Assembly: GCA_944472135.2 (NCBI GenBank)
Contig: OX235266.1
Location: 15,417,925 to 15,481,924 of the forward strand
From: Trichobilharzia regenti
Taxonomy: Eukaryota; Platyhelminthes; Trematoda; Strigeidida; Schistosomatidae
DNA: 64,000 nucleotides
Reading direction: 5' to 3'
Made by a program: the position numbers and the translations under genes. Under the pieces are notes generated by a model. That model had not been told where the DNA came from. It searched no databases and was given only the letters and a program-made list of their open reading frames with translations. Each line of letters opens with the position of its first letter. Position 1 is the stretch's first letter. Shown here one piece after another: positions 23,252-33,965 of the stretch.

Positions 23252-23440
23252 GTGCGTCGGTGGCACAGTGGTTAGGACTCTCGCCGACCATGCACATGGT
23301 CCGGGGTTCGAGCCCGCACCGACGCACATCTGATATCTATGGTTGGCCTGCAAAATTTGGGCTACCGATATCCATGCTGAAAATTCCATACTTGTACCAA
23401 AAGTACAGTGTGGAATCAAGCTGTAAATCGAAAAAAAAAA
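23252..23440 (+). repeat. SINE-A, complete
   Basis: tRNA-like head with box A GTGGCACAGTGGTTAGGA and box B GGGGTTCGAGCCC, enclosed by GTGCGTCGGTG and CACCGACGCAC (perfect complement, an acceptor-like stem). Body TGATATC.ATGG...GGCCTGCAAAATTTG, then CCATACTTGTACCAAAAGTACAGTG and CTGTAAATCG plus an A10 tail. Flanked by AATGTA on both sides (23245-23250 and about 23440-23444), a target duplication. Confidence 0.88.
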
Positions 23441-23839
23441 TGTAGATCCAGAAATAATAATAATATGAATGTTATCAATCAAATACAATCAGATGGGAAA
23501 TCAGACGAGTGTTTTTATAGTCATGATAAGTAACTTGTTAGAATGCTGTGATGTACGTGAATTAAATTGAAATAGAATTTTACGATTATTTATTATCCTC
23601 CTCTAATTTGACTGACTGACTGACTGGTGGTAATAATATCTTCCATATCTCTGGTATTTGCGTTGATTCGCTTCTATTGCATGTGTTGTGTTGGGTGTAG
23701 ACTCGATGAACCAGACAGGATTCAGTAATCAATCTCTCTCTCCACCTACTTATATTACTTCTTACAATTTTAACTTTCACACAGTAGTGTGGGAGAGTTA
23801 AATATATAGACAAACAGAAGGTGTAGCAATAGCATGGAT

Positions 23840-24380
23840 CACCAGTATCCCCCATCGTAGCAGATATATTTATGAACTTGCTGAGAAAATATTGCTCTTA
23901 ATACATTCAATTAATCCTACTCCAAAAATATGGTGGAGATATGTAGATAACACTTTCAGAGTGTTAAAAACAGACAAATCTCCAGCTTCTGGACACACAC
24001 ATATAAACTCATTAGTAAAGGGAATAAAATTCACATCTGAGTCGGAAAATGACCAAGGAGGATTAGTTATGATGTTAGATTGTAAAATCAAACGAACAGA
24101 AGAAAGTAAACTACACACTAGCGTGTATAAAAAACCAACGCATTCTAATAGATATTTAGACATTATTTCGCCCCATCAGTTTTCTGTGAAGGCAGGCTTA
24201 GGTGTCTAACAAACAGAGCAGTAGCACTAGGTATTACAAGAAAAGACCTAAACGATGAAATGAAACAGATAGAAGAATAGCTGGCTCCTGTTAAATAAAT
24301 AACTATCCTATAAAGTTCATTAGGACGATGGAAAAATGCCAATAGTAAAACAAGAAAAATGGGGAACTAATATGTACCCA
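23840..24380 (+). pseudogene. PLE type 1 reverse transcriptase fragment
   Basis: SPVSPIVADIFMNLL (fingers/palm), then, after a frame change, frame 23892-24209 with PTPKIWWRYVDNTFRVLK. The catalytic YVDD is YVDN here, so the second Asp is lost. Continues KGIKFTSESENDQGGLVMML DCKIKR, SVYKKPTHSNRYL and a degraded thumb. GIY-YIG part absent. 5' and 3' truncated. Confidence 0.8.
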
Positions 24381-24384
24381 CATG

Positions 24385-25208
24385 ATGTGTGTGTGTTTGT
24401 TTTTGACAGTCTATTATATTTTGCTATGTGCATATGGATCGATATTTCATTATAACTGACAATATACTTTTGTTTGTCCACTAACTAAATAAACATGTAT
24501 GACCTTGTTATCACATGACATTACAACCGATCATGTTAAGACTGTCTATTTATTGGTTCATGTGTATTAGCCATTTTCATATATACTTTTGTATTGGACA
24601 CTTGTTCATACTTGTCCGTACATTTTGTACTTATTCACTCACACTCTTGTGTGACAATTATTTTCCTTGTCTGGAAATACAAGTATCATCGTAAACCTCG
24701 TGGTCTTCTGATTTCCGCCTTCTTGCGTCAGGACTATTAACTACTCGACGAGTACATAACATAATTGGAGACGGGGAAAACTACTATTAACCACTCAGCA
24801 GCTTTACATAACATAATTGTCGACGGGGAAAATTATGGACTCTTCTAAATTGGAATTACTATTTGAGCGACAAACGAAATTGATGGAAATGCTCATCAAC
24901 CAACAGACTGGTTCAACTTCACCTTCAAGCAATCCCAATCATACCATGCTACCATCTGTCGACGGCATTGTGATTAGTATTTCACAATTCAATTATGATC
25001 CAGATGCTAATGTCACTTTTGACACATGGTATCAACGTTATGAGGATTTATTCACAGTTAATCTCGCCTCTCAAGACGATGCTTGGAAGGTGCGAGTGTT
25101 GTTACGTAAATTGGGTCCCGCAGAATATGAAAGGTACTGCAACCTGGTGGTTTTCTAATTTCCGCCTTCTTGCGTTAGGACTATTAATTACTCGACCAGT
25201 ACATAACA
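24385..25208 (+). mobile_element. Truncated gypsy element L2: LTR, gag piece, LTR end
   Basis: A 5' LTR of about 375 bases ends GTGGTCTTCTGATTTCCGCC...GAGTACATAACA at 24761. A TGGAGACGGGG primer-site-like sequence follows. After a gag piece the LTR end recurs at 25147-25208 (GTGGTTTTCTAATTTCCGCC...CAGTACATAACA). All of pol is missing. The left edge is uncertain. Confidence 0.72.
24835..25143 (+). pseudogene. Gypsy gag N-terminal fragment
   Basis: ATG at 24835, then about 103 codons: LELLFERQTKLMEMLINQQ, a Ser/Pro linker, and FNYDPDANVTFDTWYQRYED with WKVRVLLRKLGPAEYERYCN, the gag capsid-side motif of invertebrate Ty3/gypsy elements. The frame then runs into the LTR remnant and stops at 25158. 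No zinc knuckle, protease or RT. Confidence 0.75.
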
Positions 25209-25219
25209 GAATACCAATT

Positions 25220-26095
25220 TCATCGGCACAGGGATGAAGTGTTCTTTTTTGACTTTAGAATTTATGTGTTTACCTATAAAGCGTGAGGGATGACCATTCT
25301 CAAGTAGCGTCTTCTTCAAAAGAGTGATCTCCTCTCCTACTAACTCAGCGTTGCAGATTCTCCAGATTCTAGTCGCGATAGATATTATCAGGTTTCACTT
25401 GTGACTGATAGGTACCCAACTGTCAAAGTTTGACAACTGTTCGTTCCAGGTAGACTTCCTATATACTGATCTACTCAGAGTCCGATCAGTACTTTTTTGT
25501 TCATCAGACGTCCAGGAAGTAGACTCTGTGTCCCGTTTCTGCTTCAAATGTAAATTTGATGGCTGGGTGGTAGCTATTGAAACCTTGAAGGACATTATTT
25601 AGCTCACATATGCTATCACAAAGGATAAAAGTGTCATCAACGTACACTGCGATCCAGAAAAAAGTTGTCGACAGTCGATTCCAACGAACCATTTTTCAAA
25701 CTTGCCATGAAAATATCTGCAAGTACCCGGTCTGAAGGTGAACCCATAGTCTTTCTGTCTGTAAATAATACCGTTAAATATGAATTAGAAGCTAAAAATG
25801 CATCTAAGTAGAAGTTATTCTAACTTGGATGCTTGTATTCAAAAATGTTTAAGTCTCTACCTTCCAAAAACTTTCACAGAAAACAAACTGTCTCAGTGAA
25901 TTATATACATAATTATTAGGCCCCACGTTGTGAACATTGGATATCGGTGAACACCTACTAATGAGGCGGTGTAGTATGATTTTTAAATGGCAATTGAATC
26001 TCTCTCCAAGTAGACTATATATATGACTGAAAGGTTGAAACATAAGACGGTGTATATTTTTTCCCTAAGCATACTTTTAGGAGAGAAAAGAATGT
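25220..26095 (-). pseudogene. PLE type 1 reverse transcriptase fragment, opposite strand
   Basis: On the minus strand: FWIAVYVDDTFILC (catalytic YVDD intact, about 25650-25625), CELNNVLQGFNSYHPAIKFTFEAETGHRVYFLDV, then after stops EVYLERT and further degraded thumb sequence. Upstream, 25740-26040 holds the palm with stops. Together with the PLE fragment at 23840-24380 it brackets the gypsy L2 element. Confidence 0.78.
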
Positions 26096-26099
26096 TGGC

Positions 26100-26465
26100 G
26101 GTTACACAAGATACTCTGTATTCAAACTCAAGTGTTTATCCTATAACTCCTAAGGTATTTGTTCCATTACGATCAGAGATAAATCAGAGGAACTAATTGA
26201 TTATTCACATTACGAAGTATATTTCAGAATCATAAACACAGAGCGATAATGATTTTTAACTAGCGAGGGATTGTGCACAAAAGACCGAACATAATAAAAC
26301 ACACAGAGTGCCGAATAGCTTATAGGCTTCACCCAGTACCACCAGCTTAACAAGTCGACATAAACAGTGGAGGTGGAGAGCCGGCGTTGGATAAAGAGTG
26401 CTGTAGACTAACAATTTTGAGGAACTATCTACTGCCACATACTCATTATTTAGAACTGCGCTCAG
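26100..26465. other. No supported gene
   Basis: Nothing recognised between the PLE fragment and duplication arm I. Confidence 0.4.
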
Positions 26466-26554
26466 TCATCGAAGCTAGAATAATACCTGATTTGATTTTA
26501 CTTAGCTGTAAGTTTGTCAATTCAGTCTGGTGTATTTATTGTCCTCTGGTATAA

Positions 26555-26965
26555 TGCACTATTTAATTATTTATTTATTATTGTTATTATTAGTCCGTTG
26601 GGTTCCGAGTGGAAATGTGGGAATCGACGGCACATCTCCGATTTCTTCTGTCACTGCAGTCCTCTTCAACTGACCTCACGATCCCCTATAGGATTTCGTT
26701 GTACTTCTCATTCGGTCTCTTCCTCGTCACCCTCCAATCCTCCACTTGTCACCCGATTGTCTTCTCAGTGTGTGTGTGCTCAACCCACCTCCATTCCTTT
26801 CGGCATATTTGATCAGTAGCAGGTTCTCTCTTGGTGGTTCGTTCCCAGAGCTGCTTGTTACTGATTGTTTCTAGCTGGCCATCTGATGTTCAGTGTGGAG
26901 CGAAGCCTGGCGTTGATAAAAGACTGTAGTGACGTGTTTGAAATGCTTCTCGTGAGGCTGACACC
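26555..26965 (-). pseudogene. RTE-2 LINE 3' end
   Basis: Mirror of 21780-22140, with (TTA)n tail at its left edge. Coding remnants on the minus strand (RRWRW-like region) are full of stops. Confidence 0.68.
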
Positions 26966-27015
26966 AGCTTTCTGATGCATATGGACGTTTGAATAAAGCA
27001 AGAACAACAGTGGTT

Positions 27016-27082
27016 TGTGCAGAATAAAGCAGTGCCATCACTATTTATTTCGTTGGCTTCTCATCAGTTCAGCTGGTCACAG
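27016..27082 (-). ncRNA. Hammerhead-like motif, duplicate of 21612-21678
   Basis: Minus-strand CTGATGA at 27067-27061, GAAA at about 27051-27048, same stem III hairpin. Its copy number comes from the segmental duplication, not from a new insertion. Confidence 0.48.
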
Positions 27083-27539
27083 CCCAAAGTCATTAGTAAG
27101 TATATCTTCAGAAACAATTTTAACATACTTACGCACAGAAAGTTCATTTCAAAATAAATCAATTATTATATGCATTCAATAATGACCATACACAATGGAT
27201 ACTTTCAGCATTACGCAATCAGTTGAAAGAGAGGGTGAAAATATCCAGTTACCAGGCTGAGCAAGGAAACACTGATAGTCACTTCTTTCTGAATGCATAT
27301 AGAAGTGATGATGAATGACTTATCACTGGTGTTGGAGATCCGAATTTTTCTACTTTGTGCTGAGTGCACTAGATTTACAAGCTGATTTCACAATAATCAA
27401 GGTCTACCCTGACTTTCTGACTCTGGCTACCTTTGACATATTGATCTGTGCTGCCCAGTATCAGTTGAAACGATGCTGCCTAGCCAGATAGGTGAAGTTC
27501 CGAATTGACGGATTTCAAATCCCCCCTTGATTTTTTTTC

Positions 27540-27782
27540 CCTTAATTTCCCCGTGGAATATAAGAGGCTTTAAGCTAGATGCTTGAGGTTTCGGTAGCAG
27601 TGGTATGCGTTATTGTACGGGATGAGATTCCTAGCCTCATGCCTAACCTTTCCTCTTTACCAGACTTATCACAGGCTTAGCTTGTTAAAGGAATGCGTCG
27701 GGCGGGATAGAAATCCAGACCACATACGTGATCGGTGAGCATTCTGCCGCTGTGACACCGACCCACTGCCATCTCCTGTTGA
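27540..27782 (-). repeat. SINE-B
   Basis: Mirror of 20925-21165 within duplication I. Tail side has CCCGTGGAATATAAGAGGC; head side TCGGTGTCACAGCGGCAGAATGCTCACC on the minus strand. Confidence 0.7.
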
Positions 27783-28554
27783 TAGTGATTGGTTAGCCTC
27801 ATCCTCTCTCTGTCTTCTCTATGTTCACTTGCAGTCGTGTCTGCCAACATGTTGGTTTATGTAACTACAAATAGAAAATCAATGAATGTGTTAGTGCAAT
27901 AAACTATTCAGTGTATCTATGTGTGGTACATTTTATGTATGTGTGTGTATACGGTAATTTACTGTTGCAAAACTGAGGTAGTACATCTGAGAAGGTCTCA
28001 TAAATAAATAAATCTTTCAAATCAAATAAATTCTGCTAATATCCTATTATTAAATAATGTTGAATATCAACTGGCTTCTAATGTAATCTGATTTAGAAGC
28101 AGAATAATTACAATATTTTATAAATTATGCACTTAATTTAAACACAAATCATATTGAACATTGATCAGTGGGTAGAGAAGATTGAACTGGTTCGGTTATT
28201 AGTGAATGATTGTGTACTTTAATGGTTATATATATGCTATAGAAGTATGTTGCTTAATGAACTTTCTCGAGTACTATTCATCTCCTCTTCATCAAGTAAA
28301 TTAAATGATGACTTTGTTTTCAGAATAATAATGAAATTGTCGCATTCCAATCCATAGTATTACTAACGTTATGTACTGCCTATTCTCTATCTGAATGAAT
28401 GAATGTGTCCGGTATCTTCTGAATGCACATGTTTTTCATTGAGTAACTATTATTTGTTGTTTCGTGTTGTAAATCCCTATGAATTGATGAAAGATAGAAA
28501 AACTTATTCGATAAATGAAAGATCGTCAACACTAGATGAGATTTCAGATTTCAG

Positions 28555-28705
28555 AAAGAAGTGAACACGAAGTTCAGCAAAGATGGCGATCCTTTCGGCG
28601 ATTTCATTCTCAAAAGCACCTGTACAATCGCATTTATATAGATTATTTTATATGGATACAATTATTATTTGTTTGATTCCTCGTAGCAACCTTTATAGTG
28701 TGTTA
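28555..28705 (-). repeat. Inverted PLE terminal segment, left
   Basis: Reverse complement of 30165-30290 (GATCC/TTTTCGGCGATTTCATTCTCAAAA, TGTACAATCGCATTTATATAGATTA). It sits directly before the PLE body at 28711 and forms an inverted terminal repeat with the element's 3' end. The same segment also occurs at 35480-35600. Confidence 0.75.
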
Positions 28706-28710
28706 CGATA

Positions 28711-29572
28711 ACTCGGACTTCAACTGCATCTTACAAGAATTGAATAATTCCCATCCTTCGAATAAATTCACAATGGAATTAGAAAACGATTCAAAGATTT
28801 CTGAAGAGGTCCATCCAGAGAAAACCGACATAGAATGGCCAACTAACGCATTTCTATAGTTGGATACATTTGAGCCGAAAACACGCTCTCATCAGAGCAA
28901 TAACTCATCGCATTAGAAAAATCTGCAGCAGAGATTGCATGGAAGAGGAGCTCCTATTCCTCAAAAATATCCTGGCTCAAAATGGCTACCCGACACGTTT
29001 TGTCAAAAAGAACATGAAACCGAAACCAAAAAGAGAAGAATGCAATTCAGTGCCAAAGAAAACGCCGTATCTGAATCTGAATTTCAAGGGAGATTTGGCA
29101 GCTGATATCCTGAAGAGGAGAATATCCAGCTCTTTAAAGAAGACCTTCCCTGAACCTACACTAAGAGTGACATCCTCTAACCGTCAAATACTTCGAAACA
29201 ACACGAAGGACAAACTCTCGTATATAACCAATTCAGTGTGCATATACCAGTTTCCTTGCTCGTGAGGAGCTAGGTACATAGGTCATTGTATGCGAGTCCT
29301 TTCAAAACGTGTCAGAGAACACTACCCAGCGTGGCTGCAATTAGGAGACAACTGTTCAATCAGAAGTGCCATTATTGAACATCTGGTCAACACCTCCCAC
29401 AACATCTCAACAGATTCTTCCAAAGTGATTTACAAAGTCAACAGAAACCTACCAAAAGTAGTATGTTTCCGACTTCTTTGTACTTCAAAAGCCATCACAA
29501 TATGCATCGAGAAACCGGAGCTGTGTGTTCAAAAGAAATTAGTCCAACCTCTACAACTACCATGGACCTAGT
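28711..29572 (+). pseudogene. PLE type 1: RT end, linker, GIY-YIG
   Basis: 28711-28810 reads NCILQELNNSHPSNKFTMEL (RT end). Frame 28870-29265 gives ALIRAITHRIRKICSRDCMEEELLFLKNILAQNGYPTRFVKKNMKPK, the linker, and KDKLSYITNSVCIYQFPCS, where the frame stops (TGA in the GIY-YIG). Frame 29290-29571 resumes with MRVLSKRVREHYPAWLQLGD (Arg and Glu-His of the nuclease), EHLVNTSHNISTDSSKVIYKVN, and ELCVQKKLVQPLQLPW at the C-terminus. One nonsense/frameshift; otherwise well kept. Confidence 0.82.
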
Positions 29573-30300
29573 TTGGTATGTTCCCTTTGCTTCCATTTTT
29601 TTCTCTTCTTCGTATTTTTTCGTTCTCTCCTTTCCTTTTGAGCATTTTTGCGTTCACATTGTCTCTGATCCTTATTCCCTCAGTCTTCATTAAATTCACC
29701 TAATTTTTTTCAGTTATAAGAACAGTTATTTTAAGTTTGTTTCCATGCTCATCCTCCTGATCACACTTGTAATCCGTTTAGAATAACCATTTTACGATTA
29801 TATTCTAATCCTGTGTAATTTTTTTGTTTCTATGCCTCTTGTAATCTATATTCAAACCTCCTAACTAACATTTCAAGTTGAAAAACAATTTGATTTCAAT
29901 TTGTTTCCATGCTCATTTCGTTCACACCTGTAATTCGTTGTATCCCTGCGTCTCTAAGCCTCTTGTAATCCATATCAAGTTGAAAGTAATTATCACCTTT
30001 TATTCGTCTTTAAAATTTGTATTTCTCCAGTTGTCAAATATTAATTTTGCATACGTTGTAACTGTTTTCTAATCCTATGTGTAATCTTGTCTCTCTAAGC
30101 CCCTTGTAATCTATATATTCGTACCTTCAAAATTTCATATCAAGTTGAAAATTATTATCACCTCTGTTACTATATGGAAGTAAATGTAAATTAATCTACA
30201 TAAATGCAATTGTACAGCAGTTTTTGGGAATGAAATCGTCGAAAAGATCGCCATCTTTGCTGATCTTCGTGTTCTCCTCTTTCTAATGTCCATATGGGTA
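29573..30300 (+). mobile_element. PLE type 1 3' UTR
   Basis: About 700 T-rich bases with internal repeats (TCTAAGCC.CTTGTAATC.ATAT... occurs three times, near 29830, 29945, 30095). Matches the reverse complement of 35470-35990. Confidence 0.7.
30214..30265 (+). ncRNA. Decayed hammerhead-like motif, PLE 3' end
   Basis: GCAG...TCGTCGAAAAGATCGCCATCTTTGCTGA: GAAA box, stem III AAGAT/ATCTT and GCAG/TGC ends. The CTGATGA box cannot be seen. Confidence 0.3.
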
Positions 30301-31200
30301 TTTCAAATTTTATTTTGAAGTCAACTGATGTCAAATACTACTAAAATCACAAAATGTAATAGACAGGAATATACAGGCATTGTACCCTATCGATAACTTT
30401 GAAATATTGAAGACTGTCAGCATCCTCTTCTTTTGTTTTACTTCGTGCTACTGATAAGAATTTTTAAGTGGTATATGTTATACGATGTCGTCTGCAAGAA
30501 TTTAAGATGAAGAAGCGATGGATACACATGGTTGAAACCAATAGAAATGAAGTGAAATCCAGAAGACAGTGTTAATCTCACTGTAAGACATAAAGGAGAC
30601 TTTCTGAGACTCGTCCCTTCCCATGAATCTTGTAACTGTGTGTGAGTGTGTGAACTGAATGTGAAACTACGTCTTGTTAAGTATTTTGGACTAAGTTTTG
30701 TAATGACAGAAGACATGGGCCAGGCAACAGATCATTTGTTTATTGAGGAAATCAAGAGATATTTATATATTTTAATGTACATTATTATTCGTAATTATTA
30801 ACAAAGAATCAGCGTCTTTTGATTGGTTGTTTTCTTGCCGAAGGTTATTCTGTCATCTCTTTGTGGCTGTTTCCTTGAAGATCACAGCATATATCTGCGA
30901 ATCGTATCCACCCACGCAAAGTCTTTGTTCTTGGTTTTTCTGATGACCAAGATTTGGGACGTAAACATTGACGTAAATTTTTGTCTACCAATTTCGGCTA
31001 GCAGACAGCTCTCACCACAGTTTTCACTCGGATCATGGGGAAAATTTACTTGATACTGTCTCATAGTATGTTACTGATAACCACGTTTCGACGACAATTT
31101 ATTACCGGCTTCGTTTATAATTTCTCATCTCAATTACACATCTCTTGATTTGCATCGGTAGTAATACTTTCCAAATCTCTGGTATTAAGTGATGAGTTAT
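30301..31200. other. No supported gene
   Basis: Several 60-92 codon frames (30438-30716 minus, 30823-31053 plus) without motif. Old repeat similarity at 31040-31230 to 23060-23700. Confidence 0.4.
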
Positions 31201-31224
31201 TTCTATTGTATGTTGTTATTATAC

Positions 31225-31560
31225 TGTACCACAGTGCCCAAATGTGTATACCAATTCACGTGTATCTGCTGGAGCAGTTACATTGGAAGAACAGAGAGGA
31301 GGCCCCACGTCAGATTATGCGAACATGTACCAAGGAGCCTCCGGTTAAAAGAACCGAATTGTTTAATCTCTTCAATCGCCGCCAAACAACTCAATGACAC
31401 AGGACACCGGGTAGATGTGCTGGAATCATTCAAAACAATTAACAGACAAAGTAACTCAAGTCTTCTCAGGTTTGCTGAAGCTATAGTGATAAGCGACGAT
31501 TGAAGCCAGATTTATGTGTCCAAAAAGGATTCGTTGTTGGACTTCAATTACCCTGGTGAT
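31225..31560 (+). pseudogene. PLE type 1 GIY-YIG fragment
   Basis: CVYQFTCICWSSYIGRTERRP (GIY-YIG with YIG intact), HVRLCEHVPRSLRL with Arg and Glu-His, HRVDVLESFKTINRQ and LLRFAEAIVI, stop in ISDD*, then KPDLCVQKGF after the break. Same subfamily as 17130-17870. Truncated at its 5' side. Confidence 0.8.
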
Positions 31561-32110
31561 TCACTTCTTAGTAACTCTCTTTGTTTTCTAATTTTGTTAA
31601 CTTATCTTTTCACTCACCCACCCACCTTTATTTTTATTATTTTTCGCTTGACTTTCTTAAGAGACAATTCTTCTTGATCTTGTAAGTTCTGCTCACTGTA
31701 TTACATCACCAACTTCTCATCTGACCTCATGTGCACTGAAATTGTAAAATTTTGATCTTCTCTTATCTAATTACTTAACTTTTACTAATTTTCTTTTGTT
31801 ACCACCCCAACAACACAACTGTTAATTGATTTTCTTCAAGGAACTTCTCTCTGACAAGATGTATATATGTCGTAACACTTTAGACACCTTGTAAATCTCA
31901 ATGCCTTATTTCACTATGACGCTCTGACAATATGCTTGCTAGTGGACAAAAGTTTGTTAACGTTGTACACTTTTTCATTTTATTAAAGAAATCAGGTTGT
32001 GCACAGCTGATGAGAACCAACGAAATAAAATGGATCCAGACAATTCTGTGCCAATGTTTTTTCTTTCTTTGTTCAAAGAATGTTCTCTTCGATGAACTCC
32101 TCATCTGACT
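31561..32110 (+). mobile_element. PLE type 1 3' UTR
   Basis: T-rich 3' UTR joining the GIY-YIG fragment to the ribozyme motif at 32001-32051. Confidence 0.55.
32001..32051 (+). ncRNA. Hammerhead-like motif at PLE 3' end
   Basis: GCACAG (32001-32006) - CTGATGA (32007-32013) - GAACCAAC - GAAA (32022-32025) - TAAAATGGATCCAGACAATT - CTGTGC (32046-32051). Stem I GCACAG/CTGTGC is perfect and both catalytic boxes match consensus. Spacer between the boxes is 8 bases with one G-C pair at most. Stem III is weak (TGGATCCA palindrome). Confidence 0.58.
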
Positions 32111-32114
32111 CTAC

Positions 32115-32116
<2 letters not shown>

Positions 32117-32152
<36 letters not shown>
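32117..32152. repeat. (TA)n microsatellite
   Basis: About 18 AT units directly after the PLE 3' end. Confidence 0.9.
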
Positions 32153-32156
<4 letters not shown>

Positions 32157-32189
32157 GCTTAATGTTTAGAGAAGTTAATATTTATTAAA

Positions 32190-32628
32190 CTGATACAGAC
32201 CTTTATCAACCAACAACTGTATTCGCTCTCTACTGAATATCAGATGGCCGGCTCGGAAAGAATCATCAACAAGAAACTATGGGAACAAACAAAACAAGAA
32301 CAAATCGCCAACCAAAAAATATACAGGAGAAAGTGGAGATGGATTAGACACTACTCGATAAGGAGGCCGCTGGGTGACATCACGCGCGCCTCAAGCCATT
32401 GATCGAGTGGAACCCAACAGAATGGGAAGCGGTGAGTGGGATGTCAGTGCAAGGGTGACATGGAGGAGATCGTGTGAAGAGGAGGAGTTGAAACAGTATG
32501 GACTAACTAACATGAATGCAGGTGAAAAGTACAGCAGAAGGAAGACAGAAGTGGCATGTGGAGACGTGCAGTTGAAGCCCTACGTTTCACTAGGAACCCA
32601 AGGGAACAATAATAATAATAATAAAATG
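32190..32628 (+). pseudogene. RTE-2 LINE 3' end
   Basis: Reads NQQLYSLSTEYQMAGS..., then RRKWRWI, and frame 32374-32646 with VTWRRSCEEEELKQYGLT, the RW.PQGKR..GRP..TWRR...EE pattern at the end of many RTE-type proteins. Stops and a frameshift. 3' tail (AAT)n at 32609-32625. Confidence 0.75.
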
Positions 32629-32799
32629 ATGTCTTTGCTTAAATAATGTCGTGGTATGTAAGGGATAATATACATTAAGAAATGAATATAGGATACAATT
32701 GAGAAGAAAATTAATGCAACAACGAGAAGTAGTTAAAACAGTGATGGCCAAGGTAATAAAAACATCTGTATGCATTTCTTCTCAATATCTAATACTGGC

Positions 32800-33060
32800 T
32801 TCCTCATGTGGATTCCGATTCCTCCAGCTGTTTGTTGAAGGTGGAATCGTAACGTAAAATGAAGATTCGTCGGATTACGGTAGAAAGATAACTTTAAATG
32901 CCTTATTCACGTCGACTACTTTTTGTTCAGTATCTACAACAGGTGTACCAAACCACAGTTACGAATAAACATAATTTTTCCCACGGTTAACGACGATGCG
33001 GGATGAAGTTTGGAAATCCATTGATGAAAGTCATTTTATGTGGAACTCTCAGCACCATCT
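32800..33060 (-). pseudogene. PLE C-terminal fragment
   Basis: Mirror of 16440-16700; on the minus strand it holds the region after GIY-YIG with stops. Confidence 0.5.
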
Positions 33061-33091
33061 CTAATCAAAACCATCCCCTTGTATATATATA

Positions 33092-33256
33092 TTTTTTCTA
33101 ATATATAGCTTGACTCCACATCGTATTTTTCGTACAAGTATGGAATTTTCAGCATGTGATATCGGTAGCCCAAATTTTTCAGGCGTCGGTAGGGTATCGA
33201 AACCCTTGCCATGTGAATGGCCGACGAGAGTCCTAACCACTGTACCACCGATGCAC
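33092..33256 (-). repeat. SINE-A
   Basis: Minus strand: GTGCATCGGTGGTACAGTGGTTAGGA head with box A, box B GGTTTCGATACCC, body GGGCTACCGATATCACATGCTG, tail AGCTATATATTAGAAAAAA. Diverged from the 23252 copy. Confidence 0.82.
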
Positions 33257-33764
33257 AGAGAACAAGCGGAAATGAGGAAGAACTTTACTCTCACAAGACT
33301 AAATATGAAAACTCAACGATATCTTATTTGTCAGGCATTTTGTGTAGTGAAAATACGTGTTAGGCATGAAATGACTAACCCACTGCGTGACAGTAAATAA
33401 ACGACTCCTTTCATCCCTCCTGTCATTAATGGATTCTTGCCAATATTTCAACTAATATATTATTTAGTTTTATTTCTTTATTTCACTGTTATCAATGTAA
33501 ACATGAAGAAGTTTTGTAATCACAATTAACTTTACGATGTAATCCCTGGAGAACATTAGAATGTATAAAAAATATTGTTTAAAATGAGGCCATTATTACT
33601 GTAATAATAGTAATAATAACTATTATTACTGGCACATTTAAACATACAGGCGAAATAAAAAATTTTACTGCTACATAGACACCCCTAGGTTGTCTCTCTA
33701 ACGAATATACATCGAGTCTTTACTGTTGTGGACATTCATGTAATCATCAAAAGTAAGAGTTCAA

Positions 33765-33965
33765 GGAGCATTGGATGGTTAACGGGCTGGAGGTGTTATC
33801 TACAGGTTCCAGTTTCGATTCTTTGTCGGTAGGACCACAGTTTTGTATCGCTGAATAATCCGAGACTTGCGTGAAACAGCTACCTGGTTCCCTCATGGTT
33901 TTTTTGTAAATGGTTCCCTAACTGAAATCACTTCATGATATCAATTAAAATCCTAACGGATCAAT
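33765..33965 (+). repeat. SINE-C (Sm-alpha-like)
   Basis: Head GATGGTTAACGGGCTGGAGG, box B-like GGTTCCAGTTTCGATTC, then GCTGAATAATCC...GTGAAACAGCTACCTGGTTCCC. GAAA box kept, CTGANGA changed to CTGAATA. Mirror of the 15640-15870 copy. Confidence 0.68.

Larger units (their letters stand above)
26470..28510. repeat. Inverted duplication I, right arm
   Basis: Mirror of 19870-22230. Starts TCATCGAAGCTAGAATAA (mirror of 22212-22230) and ends near CGTGTTGTAAATCCC at 28463. It lacks the L3 LTR found in the left arm. Confidence 0.85.

Noticed and set aside
23252..23330. Genuine tRNA gene at the SINE-A head
   Set aside because: Box A and B and an acceptor-like stem exist, but the anticodon arm is irregular and the sequence continues into the SINE body and A-tail in every copy.
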